Of a stretch of 5,331 nucleotides of DNA, positions 1 through 5,331 are shown one piece after another. The position numbers and the translations under genes were made by a program. The first letter of the stretch is position 1. The number at the start of each line of letters is the position of its first letter. Source of the DNA: JBOFEH01 sp051650265 (lineage in GTDB: Bacteria; Bacillota; Clostridia; Lachnospirales; Cellulosilyticaceae); contig JBOFIR010000263.1 in assembly GCA_051650265.1 (NCBI GenBank), positions 1 to 5,331 of the forward strand. Reading direction: 5' to 3'. The notes under the pieces are model-generated. The model saw only the letters and a program-made list of their open reading frames with translations. It was not told the DNA's origin and searched no databases.

Positions 1-11
1 GTATAGGAGTC

Positions 12-43
12 ATTTTATATCACGAATGTAAAATAGAGATTAA
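12..43 (-). promoter_or_regulatory. Weak candidate promoter pointing out of the window
   Basis: On the minus strand TATAAA (19-14, extended as TATAAAAT to 12) resembles a -10 box. TTAATC (43-38), 18 bases upstream, matches the -35 consensus at only three of six positions and overlaps the proximal direct-repeat copy. A poor -35 with an adjacent tandem site would fit an activator-dependent promoter for a gene further left, but AT-rich spacers give such matches by chance. Confidence 0.2.
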
Positions 44-62
44 ACATAAGTAAAATAGAGAT
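28..62. repeat. Perfect 13-bp direct repeat, 22-bp period
   Basis: GTAAAATAGAGAT occurs at 28-40 and again, identically, at 50-62, with 9 bases between copies. The 22-bp period is about two helical turns, so both copies would face the same side of the DNA. It lies 13 bases beyond the GH38 stop. On the minus strand (ATCTCTATTTTAC twice) it precedes a TATAAA element at 19-14, an arrangement seen in operators for proteins that bind tandem sites, such as AraC-type activators or response regulators. It could also be chance in AT-rich DNA or part of a longer array outside the window. Confidence 0.5.
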
Positions 63-75
63 AAAATTTTTAACT

Positions 76-2922
76 TTATGCGTTTACTTTTATTTCGAAT
101 AATGAATAGGGTTCCACAGCTACACGAATAGTTTTCCCATCCACTTGTACGCCAAGAGGTACTTCCCTTTCAAACAAATTAGTTGCCACAGCCGTTGTGA
201 TAAGATCTTTAAAATGCAAATGAATCGTCTCCTTATGCCCAGCTGTTTCATAGCCCCTGATCAACATATTGCCATCTGCGCCTGGTAATATGGCTGAAAT
301 AACTACGCTCTCTGAGCTTGCTTCTAACAGACCATCTTCCATCGGCAAGGTACCATGATGTGCATTGGAAGGTTGATAAAACATCTTATGATTACATAAG
401 GTTGACATATCTTTTGTCATTTTTGCATTGCCATTGCTCATGCCTAACCAAATTTTAATTTTGTGAATACCTCTTTCTGGGTAAGGGTCTGGGCTTGTTG
501 AGCTATTAATCAGCGTCAGTGCAAGGGTATCTGCTTTGCCTCTATATCCATATTTACTATCACTCATTAATACAGTACTAAGTCCCTTCTCATTCACAGC
601 CATACCATACTGCAATGCGGGTACATCATTGTTTAATGCACTTCTTTGAATCATGCCTGCTGGAATATCGTATTGATAAGTTTGTGTCTCATAAGCTAGC
701 GGTACCTTATAATCTAATACAGGTATGGTCTCTTTGCCTATCTCATGCCAATCAATCGTTGCCTCCATTTGGATAGCCTGTTGATGTTTATCGAGTGTAT
801 AAACGACTTTGATTGTTGATGAAGCTACCTTATAAGTAACTTGAATACTTTGTCTAAGTATTCCGTTTGTTATCTGTTCAATTTTTTGGCACTGCTCTAC
901 AGGTTGTGTACTTAGATGTCTTCCAATATTCCAAGCACTTGAACTAATCGCTTCTGTTTCAATGAAGTTAAATCCTGCTGACTGTCCCTTAGCAATCATT
1001 TCTTCTCCTGTAGACTTACTACAAAGTGAATAAATTCTTCCTGAAGAAGCATCAATCTTCACGGTCATTGCTTCATTAGCAAGCTCATAATCATCAAAAA
1101 ATGCTGATACTTGTTCTCGATCTTGTAAGTATACCTTATAATTTTCTGGATTTTTTTGAGACAGTACAACTGTCGTATAACCTAAAGATGGTACTTCTAC
1201 CTCAACTAATACGCGAATGTATTTATGATCCCAGTAGTTTTGATACTCATGGTCTAACAGTTGGAATGCTAGTGGATTCCCCACATAATCTTTCATTTCG
1301 AGATAACGTAGGTCTCCTGTCCAATCCCATACAGTTAACTCTACGACTTCTTTTCTTTTTTGACTCTGTGTATTAAATATATGGAAAATTCTCGTCCTTC
1401 CACTTCCTCTTTCTGTACTTGGTACCCCTATAAAGTTTTCTATGCCATAGCCTGCTCCTGCGCCTTCAGACTGGCTATTATATGCATCTATATCTACCAC
1501 AATACTTGAAGTATCAATCTGCTCACTTATTACGCGCATTGCATTTTGCAACTGTGTATTCGCTGTTGCCATCGAAGTTTGGAATAACCCCATCGCATGC
1601 TCTCTAGAATCTTGCACACAAGATCCTGTTAAAATATCATGGAAATGGGTAAATAATACATCTTGCCACCCTTTTACCATTCTACTTCTTTCAAACTTAA
1701 AGCCAGCTTTTTTGCCCGCTAATGTTGCCAAAGCTTCCGCATCTAATAAGGCCGATTCTAATCGTCTATTGCCTCTCTTAATCCGACTTTGTGTTGTATA
1801 ACAACCTGGTGCAAAATAATTCAGCTCCTGATTAACTACAGGCAGCCTATCTCTAACGGTCTCAGCGGCTTTAAAGTATTCACGGATTGTTCCAAACTTA
1901 ATAGTAGGATATATCTTCCATTCCATCATTTCTAACGCACGTTCCACATCTCGCCTTGTTGGCCCACCGCCATGGTCTCCTACACCATAGACTACAAGCC
2001 CTGTTTTTAATCCTGCTGAGCGACGTGAAATCTCAATGAGCCCTGCACCAATTTGTGGTGTAATTGCACCATTATACCAATTTGGTTCTCTATATGTAAG
2101 CACCTCTTTGCCTGATGGCGCTTGGTAACGATATAATACCTCCTGACGTGCATTCCCACGACAATGATAATAATAATTTACCTCGCCAAATTGGTTGATT
2201 TCAGGTACATTGGCATTGTGACCAAATGTATCTGGTGAGAAATCCAGATCAAAATCTTTCACCCCCCAAACAGTTGAAAGATATTCCCTTGTATACTGTA
2301 TATGACGAAGAAGAGATTCTTCTGATGGCATATTTTTATCTGTCTCAACCCATGCAGTAGCCGTTACTTCCCAGCGTCCTTCTTCAATACGCTTTTTAAT
2401 TTCTTCCATCAGTGCCGGATCATACTCTTCAACAATTTTATACACTGCTGCCTGTGATTGTGAGAAACAAAAATCAGGATATTGATTCATCACATTGAGT
2501 ATCGAACGAAATGTAGCAAGTGTAACAGCTACGGTTTCATTAAAACTCCACATCCAATTCATATCAATATGGGCATGTGCCGCTAAAATTAATTGATAGG
2601 ATTTTGCCGCTTCTGCTAGAGGTGCCAAGATCAGTTCTGCTTGTTCACAGTCCTGATTCGTTATCACCCCTTGATCCTCTATTTTTTCGATCAAATAGTC
2701 TAATGCAGCCTCTATCTCCTGACTATATTTGTCATCTTCACTTGTCGAAAGGTTCATCACAAATTCAAGTTCACTGAGTATCCTGATATTAGACTTGCTT
2801 GGACGTGTCACATGAGCTTGCTCTTCTTTAGGCATTCCAAAGGTATCCTCAAAATTGAATTTTTCCCTATTACCTCCAATAGAGGTTTTAAGCTGGGTAA
2901 ATTTTGTTGCTAAAATTTGCAT
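76..2922 (-). CDS. GH38 alpha-mannosidase-type glycoside hydrolase
   Basis: Probably a retaining, metal-dependent alpha-mannosidase of glycoside hydrolase family 38, acting in the cytoplasm because no signal peptide or membrane segment is seen. Residues are numbered from the ATG at 2922 (948 aa). A helical N-terminal region (about 1-112) leads into the GH38 catalytic domain (about 113-390), a helical middle domain (about 390-470) and a long beta-rich C-terminal domain (about 500-948). Visible active-site motifs are HIDMNW (zinc ligands H118 and D120), SPDTFGHN (nucleophile and zinc ligand D231), GDHGGGPT (D316, probable acid/base region) and HFHDILTGS (zinc ligand H428). Length suits bacterial members, and no frameshift is evident. 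An in-frame ATG at 2931 directly abuts the AGGGAG ribosome binding site, whereas the ATG at 2922 is 9 bases from it, so 2922 is preferred. It follows the glycyl radical enzyme gene closely, in one transcript. Exact substrate is unknown; family members cleave free, phosphorylated or conjugated alpha-mannosides, for example mannosylglycerate-6-phosphate by MngB. Confidence 0.93.
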   Translation of the reverse strand: MQILATKFTQLKTSIGGNREKFNFEDTFGMPKEEQAHVTRPSKSNIRILSELEFVMNLSTSEDDKYSQEIEAALDYLIEKIEDQGVITNQDCEQAELILAPLAEAAKSYQLILAAHAHIDMNWMWSFNETVAVTLATFRSILNVMNQYPDFCFSQSQAAVYKIVEEYDPALMEEIKKRIEEGRWEVTATAWVETDKNMPSEESLLRHIQYTREYLSTVWGVKDFDLDFSPDTFGHNANVPEINQFGEVNYYYHCRGNARQEVLYRYQAPSGKEVLTYREPNWYNGAITPQIGAGLIEISRRSAGLKTGLVVYGVGDHGGGPTRRDVERALEMMEWKIYPTIKFGTIREYFKAAETVRDRLPVVNQELNYFAPGCYTTQSRIKRGNRRLESALLDAEALATLAGKKAGFKFERSRMVKGWQDVLFTHFHDILTGSCVQDSREHAMGLFQTSMATANTQLQNAMRVISEQIDTSSIVVDIDAYNSQSEGAGAGYGIENFIGVPSTERGSGRTRIFHIFNTQSQKRKEVVELTVWDWTGDLRYLEMKDYVGNPLAFQLLDHEYQNYWDHKYIRVLVEVEVPSLGYTTVVLSQKNPENYKVYLQDREQVSAFFDDYELANEAMTVKIDASSGRIYSLCSKSTGEEMIAKGQSAGFNFIETEAISSSAWNIGRHLSTQPVEQCQKIEQITNGILRQSIQVTYKVASSTIKVVYTLDKHQQAIQMEATIDWHEIGKETIPVLDYKVPLAYETQTYQYDIPAGMIQRSALNNDVPALQYGMAVNEKGLSTVLMSDSKYGYRGKADTLALTLINSSTSPDPYPERGIHKIKIWLGMSNGNAKMTKDMSTLCNHKMFYQPSNAHHGTLPMEDGLLEASSESVVISAILPGADGNMLIRGYETAGHKETIHLHFKDLITTAVATNLFEREVPLGVQVDGKTIRVAVEPYSLFEIKVNA

Positions 2923-2931
2923 AGTATTCAT

Positions 2932-2937
2932 CTCCCT
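2932..2937 (-). promoter_or_regulatory. Ribosome binding site that decides the GH38 start
   Basis: AGGGAG lies in the short gap after the glycyl radical enzyme stop (2949-2947). An ATG follows it with no spacer (2931), and a second in-frame ATG follows after 9 bases (2922). Only the second has normal spacing, so translation most likely begins there and the longer form with the extra MNT is unlikely. Confidence 0.7.
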
Positions 2938-2946
2938 ATTCTCATT

Positions 2947-5133
2947 TTATTCTGACAAAAATCTATCTATAATTTGTTGCCTATACTCCCTAGATAAAGA
3001 AGCAAAGAAAGCCGAGTATCCTGTTACACGTACTACTAAGTCTGGATAAGCTTCAGGATTTTCATGAGCTTTTAATAACTTTTCTTTTGAAATACAATTC
3101 ATATTGATGAGCGTACCACCCGCTTGTTCATGGGCATGAATCAGTGCTACAAGTGCATCTGCTCCTCCTTCACTTGCTATAATGCCTGTATCTATATCCA
3201 AATGAAGTGGTGCTGAATTACCATATCCAGCTTGTGTAGCTGCCACTGCATTTGCCTTTAGTGCTGGCGAAAAGGTATCTATCCCTCTAGCAAATCCTGG
3301 ATCAGGTTCAGAAGAATGCGAAATAGGCTCACCAGCCAATCTGCCATTGGGAGTAGCTCCTAAGTCTTTCCCATAAGCATAGACATCTCCATGAGAAAAC
3401 ATCCCTGGTATAATCATTAAGTGATGTTTTGGGGTAGGCGTCATTTTACAACTCTTTACAAAGTAGTCTCGAATACGTATCGCCCAATCTTCTGCCTTAG
3501 CATTAGGAGAGCCAAATCGTCTGATATTCTTAAGCATCAGCCTTTCTCTTTCTGCCCCTGCATAGTTTGTCTCAAGGAGTTCAAATAACCTTTCCCAGCT
3601 TATTTTGCCTTCCGCTACCACCCTTTGTTCAATAGCCGCAAGTGAATCAGCAACCGTCGCTAAGGCAATGCCATCTATATTGAGATCTAAAATATCCACG
3701 CCACTATTTGAACAATTCAACCCTCTTTCAATCGGACCATGCATAAACAGATTGAGTACGATCTCAGGCATATTGTATTGGATTACTTCATAATGCCTGT
3801 CATATCCCCTTTTAATACAATCCACCATCACATCCAAATGTGTACAAAAACGTTCCCATACATATTCCATAGTATGTATTTCATTAGTCTTTGAATCTTC
3901 CAGTGCATACTGTAAAGGTACTGCAAAATTAACTCTCGTTACATCTTGAAGCGGATATTCTCTTCCTGGAATGGCTACCCAATTGCAACCACATTTCACA
4001 CGCATACGCCCAAGCTCTAATGGAAATCCATTTTTAGCAAACCCTTCTGTAATGCCTTTCTCCAACGAATAGCAAACACCATATCCATCTTCTATGGTAT
4101 ACTCTACTGCACGTTTCAATAAGATTTCTACTGCTTCTGATTGCCCTGGTATAGGTGCATGGACACGTATCCCTAGATTAGTTGGAATATGCAGCAAATG
4201 CATTGCATCTAAAATAACAAAAGATAACCGGCTCGTCACTTCATGGTCCCCTGCAGGTGTAAGACCCCCTATTTGTGTATAATGGGTATCATTAAAGAAT
4301 AAACTCGCAATAATCCATACAGCTTCCTCTTCCGTCAAAATACCTTTTTCAATATCTCTTTCAAAATAATCTTCGAGTAGCGTATCGAGTGCACCCAGGG
4401 CGCCACCACCACAAAAAGTACGATCAACGGACTGAAAATGTGCTAAAAATTGAACAGCTTCTCTAAAAGTCTCTGGCTTTCTATCACACAATACTTCATT
4501 AATTCTAGCAATCTCTAGATAGTTTGCCTTACGAAAATCATCCGTTTCCTGTTCTGCGAGCTGCAGCGCAAGTTCATGATGTGCTTTGACCCATTCTATG
4601 ATACCCAGTACCAATTGTTCTTCGCCCTCATAAAAATCCGGATCGGCTGGACTATTCTTCTTTTTATAATAACGTATCTTCTCTAATAGCCCCGACCATC
4701 CTAATTGTAGTCCAATCTCCATATCTGGACATAAATGATTCATCGCTCCAAATCCTGATTGTGTAATGCGATATTTATCTATAACTGCTTTAAGTTCTAT
4801 TGGTCTATCCTGCTCTACTATCCCTAGGGGTACAAAGCGATCAAGCGTCCCTACCCAGCACGTAGCAAGTGCACTATTTCGGTTAATATACTTTGGAATC
4901 TCATTTAAAAATCTGCGAAAGTTTTTTCCAATATTGGTACAGCCATGTACCAATCCATCTTCACAGACATCTGGCTCAAAACGAAATTCTGGGAAGTCAA
5001 TAAAGCCATGATCATCTATATTGATAGGCCCCAGTCTTTCAATCTTCTTATCATTGATTTCAAGTTTATCCTGATGGAGTGCTTTGATTAGCATTTGGTA
5101 TAATGATGAAAGTTCTACTTTATCTGTTTTCAT
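2947..5133 (-). CDS. Glycyl radical enzyme, pyruvate formate-lyase superfamily, unassigned subfamily
   Basis: An anaerobic radical enzyme of 728 residues, cytoplasmic, with a PFL-like barrel domain (about 10-590) and a C-terminal glycine radical domain (about 600-728). The glycyl radical motif RVTGYSAFF is clear, with G705 as the radical site 23 residues from the end, as is usual in the superfamily. The active-site cysteine loop reads RVKCGCNWVAIPG; C383 lies where the thiyl-radical cysteine of other members sits, with C381 two residues earlier. It is not the GCVEP motif of the glycerol, choline, propanediol and hydroxyproline enzymes, nor the adjacent Cys-Cys of true pyruvate formate-lyase. 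The reaction is therefore unassigned, and the common automatic label 'formate acetyltransferase' would be misleading. It has its own activase just upstream (11-base gap) and a GH38 glycosidase just downstream, suggesting a role in carbohydrate or glycoside breakdown; that is inference. Start is fixed by AAGGAG, 7 bases before the ATG. Oxygen would be expected to cleave the activated protein at G705. Confidence 0.93.
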   Translation of the reverse strand: MKTDKVELSSLYQMLIKALHQDKLEINDKKIERLGPINIDDHGFIDFPEFRFEPDVCEDGLVHGCTNIGKNFRRFLNEIPKYINRNSALATCWVGTLDRFVPLGIVEQDRPIELKAVIDKYRITQSGFGAMNHLCPDMEIGLQLGWSGLLEKIRYYKKKNSPADPDFYEGEEQLVLGIIEWVKAHHELALQLAEQETDDFRKANYLEIARINEVLCDRKPETFREAVQFLAHFQSVDRTFCGGGALGALDTLLEDYFERDIEKGILTEEEAVWIIASLFFNDTHYTQIGGLTPAGDHEVTSRLSFVILDAMHLLHIPTNLGIRVHAPIPGQSEAVEILLKRAVEYTIEDGYGVCYSLEKGITEGFAKNGFPLELGRMRVKCGCNWVAIPGREYPLQDVTRVNFAVPLQYALEDSKTNEIHTMEYVWERFCTHLDVMVDCIKRGYDRHYEVIQYNMPEIVLNLFMHGPIERGLNCSNSGVDILDLNIDGIALATVADSLAAIEQRVVAEGKISWERLFELLETNYAGAERERLMLKNIRRFGSPNAKAEDWAIRIRDYFVKSCKMTPTPKHHLMIIPGMFSHGDVYAYGKDLGATPNGRLAGEPISHSSEPDPGFARGIDTFSPALKANAVAATQAGYGNSAPLHLDIDTGIIASEGGADALVALIHAHEQAGGTLINMNCISKEKLLKAHENPEAYPDLVVRVTGYSAFFASLSREYRQQIIDRFLSE

Positions 5134-5140
5134 AATGACT

Positions 5141-5146
5141 CTCCTT
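5141..5146 (-). promoter_or_regulatory. Ribosome binding site of the glycyl radical enzyme gene
   Basis: AAGGAG ends 7 bases before the ATG at 5133 and shares its two leading A bases with the TAA stop of the activase gene. The strong match and the overlap with the upstream stop suggest that ribosomes finishing the activase can start the enzyme directly (translational coupling, inferred). Confidence 0.8.
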
Positions 5147-5331
5147 AATAAAAATGATATTTCTCTTTGATTTGTTGTACTACTAATGGATCAGGTGTCT
5201 TACCTGTAAAAACTTCTTTTTCTTCCAGTGCATGATATTTAAAACTGCCCATCTTATGATAAGGTAATAGCTCTACTCTTACATGTAGATAATTGGCTAA
5301 AAATGCTGCAATAGCTTCTATTTCATCACCA
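5145..5331 (-). CDS. Glycyl-radical-enzyme activating enzyme (radical SAM), C-terminal part
   Basis: Only the last 61 codons are in the window; the 5' end, including the CxxxCxxC iron-sulfur motif, lies beyond position 5331. The segment reads in an open frame to a TAA stop at 5147-5145. It contains VELLPYHKMGSFKY, which matches the conserved C-terminal strand and loop of pyruvate formate-lyase activases (compare the VEVLPFHQMG-type motif of PflA), followed by a short tail with a TPDP turn and a final helix ending in KYHFY. Such proteins use S-adenosylmethionine and a [4Fe-4S] cluster to abstract a hydrogen from the target glycine. Its position 11 bases ahead of the glycyl radical enzyme gene, with the ribosome binding site of that gene overlapping this stop codon, makes that enzyme its evident target. 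Activase-before-enzyme order differs from the pflB-pflA order of E. coli. It could not be anything other than an activase-like protein, but whether it has the extra ferredoxin domain of the dehydratase activases cannot be judged here. Confidence 0.88.
   Translation of the reverse strand, partial: GDEIEAIAAFLANYLHVRVELLPYHKMGSFKYHALEEKEVFTGKTPDPLVVQQIKEKYHFY

Noticed and set aside
1..13. Start of a further minus-strand gene at the ATG at 13-11.
   Set aside because: No ribosome binding site precedes it and only three complete codons plus one base remain in the window, so it cannot be supported.
5..31. Plus-strand gene start: AGGAG at 5-9 followed by ATG at 26-28.
   Set aside because: The ATG is followed at once by a TAA stop (29-31), and the spacing is too long.
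1..75. Rho-independent terminator after the GH38 gene.
   Set aside because: No GC-rich stem followed by a T-run is found on the minus strand; only a short AT-rich near-palindrome (AAAATTTT) is present, which would not terminate.
2855..3049. Plus-strand open frame of 64 codons spanning the junction of the two large genes.
   Set aside because: It overlaps the 5' end of the GH38 gene, the ribosome binding site and the 3' end of the glycyl radical enzyme gene, and its product has no recognisable feature beyond a chance hydrophobic stretch from antisense codons.
1101..5011. Several short plus-strand open frames of 62-91 codons (for example 1101-1376, 2577-2777, 3605-3793, 4094-4282, 4766-5011) opposite the two large genes.
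   Set aside because: They lie wholly antisense to well-supported coding regions, their translations resemble no family I recognise, and they are best explained as shadows of the real reading frames.
2947..5133. Calling the glycyl radical enzyme a true pyruvate formate-lyase (pflB) or a glycerol/propanediol/choline-type enzyme.
   Set aside because: The adjacent Cys-Cys pair of pyruvate formate-lyase and the GCVEP motif of the dehydratase group are both absent; the loop reads KCGCNW.

Overview
The window holds three same-direction genes on the minus strand that look like one operon from an anaerobic, AT-rich bacterium, most likely a Clostridia-type Firmicute. The evidence for that is the strong AGGAG/AGGGAG ribosome binding sites, the A/T-rich codon use, and an oxygen-sensitive glycyl radical enzyme. 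The species cannot be named from the sequence.

In transcription order (right to left) the window contains: (1) the last 61 codons of a radical-SAM glycyl-radical-enzyme activase (5145-5331), cut by the window edge; (2) a complete 728-residue glycyl radical enzyme (GRE) of the pyruvate formate-lyase superfamily (2947-5133); (3) a complete glycoside hydrolase family 38 alpha-mannosidase-type enzyme of about 948 residues (76-2922). The gaps are 11 bases and about 24 bases, each holding a ribosome binding site and no room for a promoter, so the operon promoter must lie to the right of the window. The last 75 bases, after the mannosidase stop, hold a perfect 13-bp direct repeat with a 22-bp period, a weak -10-like element and no recognisable hairpin terminator.

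The first two genes form a standard pair: the activase installs the radical on Gly705 of the GRE. The unusual points are two. First, the GRE lacks the GCVEP motif of the GRE dehydratases and the adjacent Cys-Cys pair of pyruvate formate-lyase, and carries KCGCNW at the active-site position instead, so its reaction cannot be read from known subfamilies. Second, the operon partner is a cytoplasmic GH38 glycosidase. The working inference is that an imported alpha-mannoside (or related glycoside) is hydrolysed by the GH38 enzyme and that a released sugar or aglycone, or the intact glycoside, is processed by radical chemistry. The substrate is not visible in the sequence.
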